Counted from the first letter of the stretch, positions 1 to 12,649 are shown. The stretch: DNA of 64,000 nucleotides from Marsupella aquatica (GCA_973895155.1 OZ316895.1:9672001-9736000), one strand, 5' to 3'. A program made the numbers and translations. Notes: generated from the sequence alone by a model not told the origin.

Positions 1-826
1 GTGTGTACACAAAAGCACTTAAGAACCACATAGTTAAGCATGTGGAGAAAGAATAACTTTGGGATGGGTGACCTCTCACTTGTAGTTATGCACCAAATTG
101 GCCACTCCAATTTCAGCAGCTTGCAACTACTCCTCACATACCAGTTGGCCCGCCCGCTCTTGCTCCGCCCTCACGCCCCTCGTCCCGAGTAACCACGAGT
201 TGCCTCGAAGCCTCCTAACAAACACGCGAACAGCAGCAACATACTATCCGTCAAATGGCAGCACAGATCCCAGATCAACACACTGTCTCCTTGCAAAACG
301 TTGAGCAATCTGTAAGACACAAACTGCAGCAGATTGAAATACTAACAATCTATTCAATATAATCCGAGCTACCATGGATCCATGCAACAGCTTCAAACAA
401 TTTCCACGAGCCGTCGCCAACTCAATCGCCACGAAATGAACTTTTGTTTGCACAGTCCGCACAACAGAGTTCGCATCTGATCTTTCAATGTACTCTTCTC
501 AACAATCAATTGGCACAACGATCCCGGTCAACAATACCCCATCGATCCCGCATCGATCCGATCACACATGTATGTCAAGCCAACGCATGTTACACTCAAG
601 GAATCCATGCTACATAGAGAGAGCTCTCAGCCACCATAGCCACCACACAAGCTCCCCTCTCCAAGGCTCAACATTGAAAGATAACCTTTCAATGCCTCAC
701 AAGAGAGAACTACCCTCTCACACCAACCTAATGGAACCCTATTGGCTCCAATAGCACACATACAAAATGTACATACTCAACTAGCACTATATACTACAAC
801 AACATCTAGAATGGTGTGACAAGGGC
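1..826. other. Intergenic, no supported gene
   Basis: Only short open frames with no recognisable domain are present. The base composition is mixed, with CA-rich stretches. I see no RNA gene or complete mobile element. Confidence 0.5.
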
Positions 827-1055
827 AATAAAAATTTCACCAAAATATACACCTTACTCACATTCTTTGAATGATAAAAAATCATCATGCATGTCATCAT
901 TTTAATAATCATTTATAACATACAATACTCTTCTCTATGCACATCTCTCTTTTTATACATATATGTTATGGTGGGAGAATAGAACCCACTTTTTAATGCA
1001 AATAAAAATCATGACAAAAAGCATGCATGATTATCATCTGACATACATCATAGTC
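827..1055 (+). repeat. Dispersed repeat, copy 1
   Basis: This ~230-bp AT-rich block is clearly related, in the same orientation, to 62980-63207. Shared stretches include the run around TATGTTATGGTGGG and the CATGATTATCAT end. The two copies differ by scattered substitutions and small indels. No coding capacity is visible, and it is probably part of a larger repeat family that also covers the neighbouring AT-rich DNA. Confidence 0.7.
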
Positions 1056-2960
1056 AAGATTTTTCCCACCTTAATTTGATTCAACTCTCACCACATGACT
1101 CCTCTTCTCTCCACTTGCTGTTATTCTTAGTGGATGAGAGTACAAGGCATATCCACCCACAACTGGCAAGGTCACGTGTGTTGACCTTGTAAAGCATCAT
1201 GGGGAAAATAGATCACTATGTTTTACTTGTGAAAATGTTGAATCTCCAGCAAGGTGAGTCATAAGGTGTTGCAGCACCTTGACCCCATCCTCTAGAAGGA
1301 TCACAACCATTATTTGACCCAGAAACATGTGGATGACAGTTAAACCAGAACCAGTTCCCACAGCAAGAACCAAGTCTCCATTGCTTGAGACCAGGCTATG
1401 CACAACCTTCTCCTGTTTTTGGCCTTCAAACTCAAATTTTATAACCACCAAAAATAAGTTATACAGAGAGGAGGCCCAAAAGAAGGCTTACCAAGAGGGG
1501 CAGAAACGTACCTAGTACTCTTTTTGACTCATTGTGACAAAGGAAGAAAGGGGAGTTTAAATCCTATCACCCTAAACCCTAAACTCCAACTTCAAGTAGA
1601 ATTGACATACTCTAGGTGGCAATCACACTCTACGCAAGTGCCTGCTGGCCAATGAGATTAGTAGTAGGTGGAATTAGGATGAGGGCAGGAATTCTTACTG
1701 TAGAGTTGAAACTCTCTACTTGCAAGGCCTCAAGACAAAGGTCACTATGTGCACTTATATGTGTATTGCAGCAAGTTATAAGTGCAATTGGAGCAATTAT
1801 TGACAAGGCTACCGTGGGGTCTGGGGTTTATCTAGATGATAGGTATAATGAAATACTAGGAGTGTAGGAAAACAAAGTAAGAAGTCAGGTCCTTCTCGGG
1901 ACAGAACTGCTAGGTCCTAGTTGGAGTGATCCCTGCCACACACTACATATGGGATCACTTCACACCTAAAACTCCTACCTCTTATCTCTAAGGGCAACAT
2001 TTTGGCTGCATTCAAACCCTATGAACGTATCCACAACTGCATTCCATTGTGTTTTAGTTATGTTTTTGCTATTATGGAAACACTTGTAGAGGTATGGCAC
2101 TTAAAATTTGGTCATTTTGTGAGTCACTTTGTGCTCAAATACCTTTACAAGTGTAAAGAACCCCAATAGACACAAGCATGCATAGTGCAGTTCCCAAAAG
2201 GGAAGAGGCTCTTCCCTTGCAATTATCCAGGTATTGCACTCAAACATGGGTTTTCAATAATATAGCCACCCTCATCGTTTCGAGGCTTGTCGTATCTCAC
2301 GGCCAGATTAGAGGTGAATGTGTTCTCGAGGGGGAAGTGTTGGCACCGTTTGTTTCCTTTGGCTCAGGTGATTTTCAGACATTGCTATTGATGGGGTACC
2401 GCCTCCTTTAGAAAGGAAAGCCCCCATAGACTCAAGGTAGGTGTGACAAAATTTCACACTACATGGCGTTCCCCGTCGCGTCCAAAAGTGTTTCGACTCA
2501 AATTCAGGTTTGAATACTCTACACAGATCTTCTTGGATACTCTGCATTATTTTGATGAACCTCTCTCTTCCCAATGCTCATTGCATTTCTTCCGTGGCTT
2601 GACCCGTCCAGGGTGTGAGAACGGAGCTGGTCCTATGTGGGTATGATGATTCAGGTTTGGTAAGTTAAAGCCACTGAAACAGCACATGCCTTTTGTTTTT
2701 CTCCTTGCACGTATGGTGACGTGTTCACTAGTCTCTTCGTGTTTGGGCATGACGCTTTCAACCTCTTCCTTGGTATGCATCAGATGTAGAATCTTCCCAT
2801 TCCTGTAATTCATTGGACATAGGGGTCAGGGTTTAGAAATTGAGTGATCCATACATTTGCATTTCGCCTTAGAGTTTGCTACCTCTTGCTTGATGTGCAT
2901 CAAACCTAGTACGAGGGCCTTCTCATCCACTCATTGACCGGAATTAGGGTTTAGGGTTTT
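1056..2960. other. Gene-poor stretch with telomere-like motifs
   Basis: No ORF here matches a family I know. Plant telobox-like motifs occur: CCCTAAACCCTAAA near 1570 and TTAGGGTTTAGGG near 2945, just before the LINE insertion site. The rest looks like old repeat or intergenic DNA. Confidence 0.45.
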
Positions 2961-2977
2961 AGATTTTGAGAACTGGG
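2961..2977. repeat. LINE-1 target site duplication, left
   Basis: The 17-bp sequence AGATTTTGAGAACTGGG is repeated without a mismatch at 9803-9819. The two copies flank the first LINE, as expected from target-primed reverse transcription. Confidence 0.9.
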
Positions 2978-3424
2978 ATATATGTGGTAGAAGCTGAGGA
3001 GGAATGAAATGTCACACCGAGCTCCTGGCAATGGCGGCCATGCTGGGCCGCACACAAAGGAGAAACTCAGTATCGAGGCCTCAATCCTCTTGAGTAACCA
3101 AACGCAAAAAACTGCACAACTGAATCTTCATGGATTGGCAACGACAAGCAGCGGAATGCCCGAAGCTAATCAAAGCAAAGAAGCCACGACTTCGCATGAG
3201 CACGCAAAAGGAAAGGACATTAGGGCAAGCAGTGACAAGAGGGAAAGGCAAGATGGAAACGAGATCATAATCAACGAGAGGAACACGAGTAGCAACACTG
3301 ACTTCGACAATCAGGCACGCAGAATTGACAGGATCGGATCAATAGCACTGACACCAGAAGTCAGAACGTCTGGCAGACTAAGACTGACAGAGGGCCACAT
3401 CGCGCGGCAGCAACAAACAACCCA

Positions 3425-5215
3425 ATGCACGGCTCTCGCAAGGAGAAGACAGGAATCAATGCTGACATTCAGGACTCTGCAGTATCCCTGACGGAAACTA
3501 GAGATACTCACATGGAATGTTTATCTGTCCCAAATGCGCGTAACCCAAATTGGGGGTTCAGAGGTCCAGAGTGGAACCCGGAGGAATGCTACTCACAAAG
3601 CAACCAAACTGAGCAGGAAGACAAAGACAACCCATACGACTACAATCTGGACAAGGAAGCAGGGATACATGTATCTGACAAAGACTTGCGAGACCAGCTT
3701 GCTCACATACCAAAGGCCCCTTCGGCGCCATCGCCAGGTATGAGATCGGAATAGCTCATAGTCGATAAAACCATCGTCGCTAGCAGGATACTACACTTGC
3801 AAAACCGAGGGGTCATTCTATACACTGTCGATATCAACCCTTCTCGTGACTACTTTGAAGCGTGGGCACACAACATCATTGGCCACCGCATGAGGATAGA
3901 AATAGAACAAATCAAATTCCTTTCTTGGTACACCTTTTTGCTGGTTGTCTCAAGTCCAGCCAAACAGAAATCCATTCTCCTTGAACCATTCCTACACATG
4001 GGCCGCAAGATGGTAAATGCCATGCCGTGGACCCCCGATTTTGATGCAAACGCTATGAGGTCTACCAAAGCTTATGTATGGGTGGATCTTCCACTCCTGA
4101 ATCCGGCCCTGGAATATTACACTAACCAGATGCTAGCCAAACTTGGGACGGTTCTCTATGCTCAGACATCACATGCCAGGAGTAAGTTCTCACATATTCG
4201 TGGATGTGTGCTTTGTAATCTGAATGAAGACTTAGTGGAATATATCAAGCTCACTATCCCCAATATTGGTAGCTATAAGGTCAATGTGATTTATCACACT
4301 ATCCCGGATGCTTGTTTTGCCTGTAAATAGCGTGGGCATATCGCAAGGTACTACCCAAACAAGGCCGGACCAGAACACAAAAAAGAAGCAGCTGAAGCAC
4401 ACAGCGGCAGAAGAGATCAGCCTACGATTCACAAAGGAGAGGTCAATGAAGAGGGCTTCACCAAAGTCACAGGAAGCAGAGGCACAAGAGGGATGGAACA
4501 AGGAGGAACGACTACTACAACCATCCTGCAGGATAATAATCCATACAAAGCAATCGCGTCTCATGGGGATCTCAAAGATGGCAAAATTGTTCATATTGAT
4601 ACTAAAAATCTTGAAACGCCTACACCTACTCAGCATCAAACTCATGAATCACCACACAACACTCCAACGCTTCAACACAAGCAGGACAAAGAGGACGAGA
4701 AAAAGCCATTGGAATTCCCAGGAAAAATTGCCCAAGTGGAGTTGGAACGGACACCACAACGTACCCCTACAACTGAGTGGGACTCAACTGATGACATGGA
4801 GACAGAAGCCACCAAAAACGCACGGAAAGCTACTGCATCGCCAAACCGGGGATGGGAAACAGAAACCTCTAGCTCACCACACCGCTCGGAGCATCTGGGG
4901 AGACAACAACCAAAAAAGACAAAAAATAATTTGAATGATGGAACCACACCAGAATTTGCCAGCGACAGACGCATGGCGGAGGTGCTTCCTGAAGAAACTC
5001 CATTTGATCAGGTCGAAGAAAGGAGGAGTGTTTCACACAGTGGGCCCTTGGGTACCCACAACCACAGCGAGACGGGCCCTCCCTCCAACATTACACAAAG
5101 AAACAAAGAACCAATTTCTAACGGGAGCTACACAGAGAATAGACGACCCAACAGTGACAAAGGCAGCAATACATGTGCACAAAGTGGGCCACAAAACTCA
5201 ACAACATTAAGATGA
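3425..5215 (+). pseudogene. LINE ORF1 (gag-like, DUF4283 and CCHC), broken
   Basis: One reading frame runs through this region and is interrupted by TAG codons at 3752-3754 and 4328-4330. Roughly 3800-4300 encodes the DUF4283-like module found in plant LINE ORF1 proteins, including an MPWTPDFD block. Next comes a zinc knuckle whose second C is followed by a stop within the finger (CFACK*RGHIARYY); the final cysteine of CX2CX4HX4C is now tyrosine. The C-terminal part is polar and low in complexity. A preceding frame at 3009-3491 may be the N-terminus displaced by a frameshift. The product would be the RNA-binding nucleocapsid-like protein of the LINE. The terminal TGA overlaps the ORF2 start in an ATGATG arrangement at 5212-5217. 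Confidence 0.75.
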
Positions 5216-8200
5216 TGGACACCACCCTTACCATCTGCCAGTGGAACACACAGGGACTTAACGACCCGTTGAAGGTTAAGCAAATTGGAATGTGGATGCG
5301 TTGAAGCAAGCAGGAGAAAGCAATTATGTGCTTTCAAGAACTGAAGATCAAACAGGATAGAGTGTTGTTTCAGCTGAAGCTGCTGAACCAAGCTGGGATG
5401 CATCTACTTGACTGCGACACAAATGGTAGGGTGGGCGCTGCGCCCTGGGGAATCACTTAGAGTAAAACCCCTAAAACACGTGAGAACAAACCAATGAAAT
5501 TTGAAAAAATAAATTCAAAAATAAATTTAATTAAAAATACCCTTGTACCCTTGATTATATGGCTTTGACAAATTTTTAAATACCTTGCTGAATATAAAAA
5601 CTAATATTTTTACCAAAATTGGATTTTTAAATGCCTTTAGTACAAATTTTTGATTATAATTATTACACCAACAAGATTAAAAAGAACCTTCATTTGTTCG
5701 CACCCCGTTCTAATAATCCAACGAGTGATTCCCCAGGGGCGTTGCGATTACAATTCCCACCCATTTAACCGTCATTGACCATGGGCACAAAGGTGATGGG
5801 ACATTTGTGTGGGCTAAAATCCAGACTGAAATTGGTGATCTTAACATCGGATCCATCTACGCCCCGAATGAGAGAAGAGAGAGAATTAATCTCTGGAAGT
5901 GGCTGAAAGCCCACACGAGTCAATCCAACTGGGTTCTCTGTGGCGACTGGAATATGGTAGAATTGTGGGACGACGCTGCTGGGCCATCTTCCCGCATCCA
6001 CGACACTGAATACAGAGCTTGGAATAAATTAGTGGAACACCTGGATCTGGTTGACAACTACTTGTGTGCTGGATCCAGGCTAGGACCACACTTCACTAGA
6101 CAATCAACGCACGCTGCCAGACTTGACCAATCAAGGCTAGATAGGAATTACAGCAGCAACCGTAATGATTGGTGCGCTTTCGTCCAGACCTGTACTCATG
6201 ACGTGAGAGAAACTATCTCTGACCACATTCCTGTCATCACTACCTTTGTTCTCAAACAAAAATCTCAAATGGGACTTCAAAGGAAATCCACGTACTTCAA
6301 AATGGACGCCGGCATCATCGACTCCCCTGAGATGGAACATGCATTGAAGGAGACCTGGAATCAACACATGGACGACACTAGGGATCCTTGGGTAAATTGG
6401 GACCTGGCATGGGGCGCTGTGAAACGGTTTCTTCAAGCTGAAAAACACAAGAGAATGGAGGGTAGGTTGTCACGACATCCCAGGAACCAACTACAGGAAT
6501 TGCGTATCCAGGCTGGTCTTGTTGCCACTCCCGATAATATCAAGGATCTACGAAAGGAGGAAGAGCGTGTGAGGAGAATTGTCCAGGATGATGCAATCAA
6601 ACTCAGACGGAAAAGTAGGGTTCGTTGGCTCCAGTTAGGGGAGGCGCCCACGAAATACTTCTTCAACCAGCTTAAGGCTAAGCAAGCCAAAGAAAGCATC
6701 AGACGTCTAACGTTGGCCAATGGGGAAGAGTGCGAAGACAAAGAACAAATTCTTCGGGAGGTGTCATCATTCTACACAGAACTCTACGCTATTGATTCTA
6801 GTGTGAATGAGAATGGGAGACTCCGGGATACCGTGAGGGAACTTATCACCACTAAGATCATACTGCGTGAGAATGCTGTGTTGGCCGCTGTACCTGAGGC
6901 AGCAAAAATTGAAAAAATGATCCTAGCTCTACCAAAGGACAAGTCTCCTGGGATCGATGGGGTAACCTCGGAAATGCTGCTCATTGGGTGGGAGTACATG
7001 AAATCCGCGTGTGTGGAGATGATTCAAGCATTCTGGACGGATGGTCGGCTGACTACTAAAGCCTCTGCGGGAGTTATTAAACTCATTCCCAACAATCAAG
7101 AAGTACAAGAGCTCAGCAATTGGCGCCCCTTGACCATGCTCACCACCACCAAGAAAATTATAGCCAAACTTCTGGCAGATCGTGTGAAAAAGGTGGCTGA
7201 CAAACTTGTGGATCCTCAACAGACAGGCTTTCTAGCAGGACACGACATCCTCGACAATCTCATGACATTCAAACTGGGCCAAGAAGTAGCAGCCAAGACT
7301 CAGCAGCAACTCATCTTTTTGAAACTTGATTTCACCAAAGCCTACGACCGAGTTGCTCACTCATTTCTCTGGGCTGTTTTGTCAGCTATGGGCTTTGAAG
7401 GGCACATCCTCTCTCTTCTACGGGGTCTGGTAGAAGGAACTCACTCAAAAGTCCACATTAATGGACGGTTCACGGAATCCATCCCACTAAGTTGTGGGGT
7501 GAGACAAGGCTGCCCCCTCTCATCGTTCTTTTTACTCTGACCACTCAACCTCTGATGGCGTTGCTTGAACGCAAACTTGACGATGGATGTCTGCAGGGAA
7601 TGAGATTGCAAGACGGGAGCAGCCTGTGCCATCAGCTCTTTGCAGACAATACTGGCCTTTTCCTGGAGGCCACTGAGGAGGAATTCAACATGGCAAGAGA
7701 ATAATACAGCAATATCAGAGAATCTCTGGAGCAATGCTGAACATTCGTAAGTCCCGAATCATCCCTCTGTTCCTAAAGTCTACTACTTACCCTGGCTGGT
7801 TTCAGAATACCGGTTGTAGTGTTGCTCAGATTGGGGAGGTAACCGAGTACTTAGGATGTCCAATTGGGTACATGGTTTGCCCTTCCCAAGCAACCAATTT
7901 TCTTCTTGGGAAAGTTCGGAAGAGGCTATTTCATTGGACCAACCGAAGTCTGTCATTGGCTAGCCGTGCCATCCTCTTGAAGCACGTGATCAGGGCCATA
8001 CCTACCTACCATTTGATGACCTTGGAGATACAGAAGACCGGATACAGGGAACTCAAGAAACTGTGCAGGAGATTTCTCTGGGGCAACTCACCGTCCACAG
8101 GACATAAAAAGGCTCTCATTGCCTGGCAGGACATTACGAAACCAAAATGATGTGGGGGACTCAGGATCCTTCCTTTTGAAAGCCAATCTCAGGCTTTGAA

Positions 8201-9443
8201 AATGCGTCACATCTCCAAGCTGATCCTTGGAGAGAACAAAGAATAAGTGACAATGGCAAACCAGTTCATTGTGCAAGGGATGAAGACGGGACCTGGCAAG
8301 AAAGAGAAGAGAAGGTGGTCCACCAATGAAGCCATTCTACTCGAGGGTGAACTGCCAATTACTGGTTCACCAACTCTTAAGTCACTGCTGAAGGGATGGA
8401 TGGACACCAATCAACATTTGCGCTGCGATTTGGGGGGTGGCAACCTCCCACAATCCCTCACTACAGAGCAAGCTATCCTACTGTTTGCCCGAAACCATCC
8501 AATCCCGGATCTGGAGAGTATTGAGCTGAAGATCTACCTGGCCAGAAGGAGCATCAAAAGGATAGCAGACATGTGGTCCTCACAGACAGGTTGGATGACA
8601 GAGGAGACACTACACAGCAGAGTCAGAAGTAACCGACCAAGAGGCAGAGAAGTGTTTAGACGATTCTACAACCAGCTGAAACGCTGCCCCAGCCTCGACG
8701 CGAACCAGCTCCAGAACTTCAAAGGATGGCAATGGGATTGGACAGGTAAGAATAGAGGTTGGAAATTCTCAAATAAAACCTGGGTCCTTTGCAACCTACC
8801 TAGAACCTCGGATGTCACCAAGCTGAACAGGCGTTGGGGGCAACAAACCACGCCTAAAGGATGGCACACCCAATGGAAAAACCTTTGGGGAGGTTGGGTC
8901 TTACCGAAGGTACGATTCTTCACTTGGCAGCTTCTCAATCATGGCTTCTTTACGAATGGGAGAGGCAGCCGCTGGAAAGTTTGTGACGGAAATTGCGACA
9001 GATGCAAACTGTCCTTTGAGCACACGGAACATTTGTTCTTCAGCTGCCCGTATGTGACCAAGAGATGGAGAGCCATTCATCAGATCACGCTTGGTTTTCC
9101 TGCTCTCTCTTTCCCCACCGGATCACTGTTTGAAGCCATTCAATTCCTGGTCCGTATTCAGAAAAGAAAACCGGGCCCCATGATCATTCTGATGGAGCTG
9201 TGTCAAAGCATATGGAAGGAAAGAAATGCAGCGATTTATTCCCAATTTTTTGGCAGACTTCCCGGTTGGGTGATCCTTCGATACAACAAAGACCACCTTC
9301 ACTCTATGCTGGCAATCTGCAATTCACCCAAGAAAGGGAGACAGCTGAACGCCGCCATGGACCAATTGAGAATTGCTCTCCAACCATGGGACAAAATTGA
9401 TAACCCCCTCTCCCTTGGTATTCATGATGATGACAGGAATTAG
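5212..9443 (+). pseudogene. LINE ORF2 (endonuclease, reverse transcriptase, zf-RVT), broken
   Basis: The endonuclease part opens with a QWNTQGL motif near 5240, passes FQELK near 5333 and, after the MITE, shows GDWNM near 5945 and SDHIPV near 6220. Reverse transcriptase motifs follow: SPGIDGVTSEM near 6945, TGFLAGHDILDN near 7225, LKLDFTKAYDRV near 7323 and GVRQGCPLS near 7495. The frame shifts near 7510-7540 and the catalytic box reads FADN near 7640, so the second aspartate is lost. Further frame changes occur near 7700, with stops at 8148-8150 and 8244-8246. A C-terminal zf-RVT region (CDRCKLSFEHTEHLFFSC, near 8997-9050) closes the protein. The enzyme would nick target DNA and prime reverse transcription. 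This copy cannot encode an active one. Confidence 0.9.
5443..5738. mobile_element. hAT-like MITE inserted in the LINE endonuclease
   Basis: This 296-bp AT-rich, non-coding element has 15-bp perfect terminal inverted repeats (CCCTGGGGAATCACT at the left, its complement at the right). It is flanked by an 8-bp duplication, GCGCTGCG at 5435-5442 and GCGTTGCG at 5739-5746, with one mismatch. Dropping the element and one duplication makes the endonuclease frame continuous, which confirms the borders. An 8-bp duplication is typical of the hAT superfamily. With no transposase it depended on one made elsewhere. Confidence 0.88.
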
Positions 9444-9802
9444 GAAGATTAGGACTTATTTTAGGAAGCACACTGTGATGCCAGAATATAGATACGAATT
9501 TGATCACAGGACTGGTAGGAATATGGATACTTGTTGCACTAGAATTAACACTATGGTTGATCTGGGAGATGTGTCGAACGTTGGTAGAGGTAGACAGAAT
9601 AGTAAGACTAGTAAGTGGGAGTTTGAGAGGGCTATTCTGAGGTGGCTTTTTAGGACCTCCTGGCCGGACTAGACTGGTGGTTTTTCTGGTTCTTGGCTTC
9701 CCGGCGCTTGTGCCGTTGGTGCCGTTTCTTTGGGTGGCTTTCGTCCCCTTGGTGGTATTGACGGGCCTTGTGCCCCCCCTTTTTGACTAAAATAAATAAA
9801 TA

Positions 9803-9819
9803 AGATTTTGAGAACTGGG
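9803..9819. repeat. LINE-1 target site duplication, right
   Basis: This is identical over 17 bp to 2961-2977. It directly follows the TAAA-rich tail of the element. Confidence 0.9.
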
Positions 9820-11466
9820 TTCCTCTTAATGCTCCAAATTCTCTCAACAGTGGTCTGCTGTGGAATTGGCATCGATCCTTCTTCAAATGACTCGTCTGAC
9901 AAGCTAGAATCTTCGTGACAGGTAGTAGTTACTCAGATAGGAAAGATGGGGACGCTGCTCAGTGCGAGGTGTGTGCACTGTTATGCCTTAGCCGTGTCTG
10001 CAGATTACAGCTCTTGAACGCAAAATTCTTTTGCTCTCCTTCTTGTTCGACGAAAATTTATTTCTAGGTGCCTTCTCTCTGCTATTGGACTTCTGCTACG
10101 GTTGCCGCCAGAGCTGGCAAGGGGTGGACAGTTTTGAAGTTTGTCCATAGCGTTCTTTGTGCAGGAAAGAGGAGGCCTATGGTGGAGGACCCACTTACAA
10201 TGTGCACGTTCTGATGGGTAAACGGGACGAGGTGAGCTTGTCAAGTACAGTTTCAGAAATTACAGTGCGCAGGGAATTATTTTCAGCCTCGCTCATAGTC
10301 AATGGCGGCTGCAAGGCTGCGCCTTTTAATGCAAACAATTGCTCCCATCCGGAGCTGACAAGAGCCTGTGTCTATGTGAGTGAATTTTCTGATTCTCGAT
10401 ATGGTTTCTGTTTCTTTTGTTGCAGCCATTCTTGGCAGCATGTGCAAGACAGCTAATTGAGAATATGAGGTGAACCGTCTCTACATCGAGTCCTATATAC
10501 ACGGCTCTATCTGAATTTAAGTTTTCCGTTATAATCGAAGGCCTGCATTGACTGCCAGACTAATTGTGCTTCATGATGGTCTTCTTGCAGTAATGACGGT
10601 TCAACCCGATCCCTTGTCCTCTCTTTAGGCCTACAAGACCACTCACCGGTAAAATTCATAGCAGACTGAACTTTCGGAGACCTGCTCTGTGCAGCTATGT
10701 TGCCGTGTGACAAAACGTTTACATCGAGGTTTTGGTGTTGTTTTTTCACTTCCATAAGAGGCATACAAAGTAATTGTTCGGTGATTATACGAGTGTGTAA
10801 TTGTGAATATTAAATTCCAAGCTCATGCCTTTCTTCGTGGATGATGCAGGCAACCCTGAAAAGTATTCTGCAATTGATTATTGCCAACAAAATCTGGTGA
10901 CTTTATACAATATTAAATGGATTGATATGGTGGCCAGTATTCATATCTGTTTCTTTTAGGATGACCACTCATGGCAGCATACCTTAATGGTCTAATTGGT
11001 GGTAAAGTTCTCTCCTCGGGATCGCTGTTTCTTGAGCTAACATGTTGATAAATATAAATTGAGGAGAGACATTATAGACAGCTGTTCAGGGGGTTGAAGT
11101 ACCACAGCGGTTCATCAGCAAAAATCTTGTACTTGGCTTCTTGGCAAAAGATGTACAGGTGTATGAAGAGAATACATAGGAGTAGCAAGAAAATATCTCG
11201 CTGCCAGAAAGTTTCACAGAGAGCATCGGACTATGTACCAAGAATATGAGCCGTGTTTCTTTCCATTTCATCACACTAGGGAAGCGGTCGTTACTCTATT
11301 CATCTATTGACCCGGGATCTGGATTCATATCTCTTCTCATACCGTGTTTTGCGTATGGCTGTTTAGTGGAGGGGAGGATAGCTCATGCATATGCATCTTC
11401 AGTTTCTTGCAGGAGACAGTTACCCGTTCAAGCTGAACTTTCTGGGGCGAATCACTTGAGTACGTG
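9820..11466. other. Intergenic, no supported gene
   Basis: Short frames exist on both strands, but none has a recognisable domain or a convincing splice context. The sequence continues the DNA that lay to the left of 2961 before the LINE inserted. Confidence 0.45.
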
Positions 11467-11471
11467 AGACT

Positions 11472-11668
11472 TGTTGGTCTAGCTCAAGTGGCCAGGGGAT
11501 TGGCTCTAGGATTGAAAGGTCTCAGGCTGAATTCCCCCTCATTCTCAGGCATATGGGTGCAATTTATCCTATATGTCTGTCAACATGTAAATTGCCCTAT
11601 TAGTATATCATGACCCGAGTGATCATCTGCATTTGCTTCCAAAAAAACAAAAAACAAACAAATACAAA
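11472..11668 (+). mobile_element. tRNA-derived SINE-like element
   Basis: The head carries a pol III A-box-like TAGCTCAAGTGG at 11479-11490 and a B-box-like GGCTGAATTCC at 11525-11535 with tRNA-like spacing. A ~100-bp unrelated body and an A-rich tail (CCAAAAAAACAAAAAACAAA, from 11639) follow. This is the layout of a SINE. I could not define a target duplication, so the ends are approximate. Confidence 0.55.
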
Positions 11669-11977
11669 TTGAGAGTCCAACATATCAGACTCATTTCTGT
11701 TATGACAAAAGCTGGGCAACTCAGTTTGGGAGTTAGCCCGAGAAAACAATTAGTGTGGAACACAAGGAAAGTTACCGTCACTATGTCAGTAGTTGTCGTA
11801 GTCAATTTGGTCAGATCAAGAATGGCAGGAATGTGGATTACGATAGTGTCATCGAGAGACTGCGCAAGAAGGCAAAGTCATAGGAAATTTGTAGTGTCAT
11901 TTGTAGTGTACTGCGCTACGCCTCAGAATCATGAAAATGCCTGAAACTCAAAATCATTTCACCTTAACCAACTGGCT

Positions 11978-12470
11978 TTGGTCCTTCAGAGGATGAGCCT
12001 AGAACCAAGAAGTCCCAGGTTCAATACTCCCTCCACACGCAACGGGTGTGAGGGTATGTGTGTGGGTGGTGTTTAATCCTCTCTCTCTCCTGGTAGTTTA
12101 GAGGATGAGCCTAGAATCCAGAGGTCCCAGGTTCAATCCTCTCTCCACACTCAAGGGGTGTGAGGGTATGTGTATGGGTGGGGTTTAGTCCTCTCTCCCT
12201 CCTGGTCAATTCAGAGGATGATCCTAGAACCGAGAGGTCTCTCCCTCCTGGTCAGTTCAGAGGATGATCTTAGAACCGAGAGATCCCAGGTTCAATCCTC
12301 ACATGCAAGGGGTGTGAGAGTATGTGAATGGATGGGGTTTAGTCCTCTCTCTCTCCTAGTCAGTTCAGAGGATGATCTAGAACCAAGAGGTCCCAGGTTC
12401 AATCCTCACATGCAAGGGTGTGAGGGTATGTGTGTGGGTGGGGTTTAATGCTCTCTCCCTCCTGGTCTGG
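11978..12470 (+). repeat. Tandem array of ~110-bp SINE-head-like units
   Basis: There are four near-complete units and one truncated unit, starting near 11978, 12090, 12202 (truncated), 12250 and 12357. Each has GGTTCAAT followed by a C/T-rich stretch, matching a pol III B box, then a GTGTGAGGGTATGTG block and a CT-rich end. Tandem SINE heads can arise by template switching or unequal exchange. A short ORF inside is a by-product of the repeats and is not called. Confidence 0.7.
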
Positions 12471-12556
12471 TCCCTATCTGATCCCCTGAGTATTGTCCCC
12501 TTGTGGCTAGGTATTGTCCCCTTGTGACTACCGTATATAAAAATGATGCTCCTGAG

Positions 12557-12640
12557 TAGGACTAGCTTACATAGAAATGCATGCCCTAGAGTAAGAGGTA
12601 GGACTAGCTTACATAGAAATGCATGCCCTACAGTAAGAGG
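12557..12640 (+). repeat. Two-copy ~42-bp tandem repeat
   Basis: The unit beginning TAGGACTAGCTTACATAG occurs twice back to back with one base difference near its end. No function is visible. Confidence 0.75.
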
Positions 12641-12649
12641 TCTATCCTC

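Larger units (their letters stand above)
2978..9802 (+). mobile_element. Full-length, inactivated LINE (L1-like) retrotransposon
   Basis: The element is 6.8 kb, flanked by a perfect 17-bp duplication, and ends in a short TAAA-type tail (CTAAAATAAATAAATA). It carries in order a gag-like ORF1 with a DUF4283-like core and a zinc knuckle, an apurinic-type endonuclease, a reverse transcriptase and a zf-RVT domain. Stops and frameshifts break both ORFs, the RT box reads FADN instead of FADD, and a MITE sits in the endonuclease, so this copy is dead. The perfect duplication beside heavily damaged ORFs suggests that either the insertion is not very old or the flanks drifted little. Confidence 0.92.

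Noticed and set aside
2406-2440. Possible second copy of the Mutator TIR (AAAGCCCCCATAGAC near 2417)
   Set aside because: Similarity to the 16269 TIR covers only ~15 bases and does not extend.
12170-12448. 92-codon plus-strand frame
   Set aside because: It consists only of the tandem SINE-like units; the peptide repeats with the DNA.
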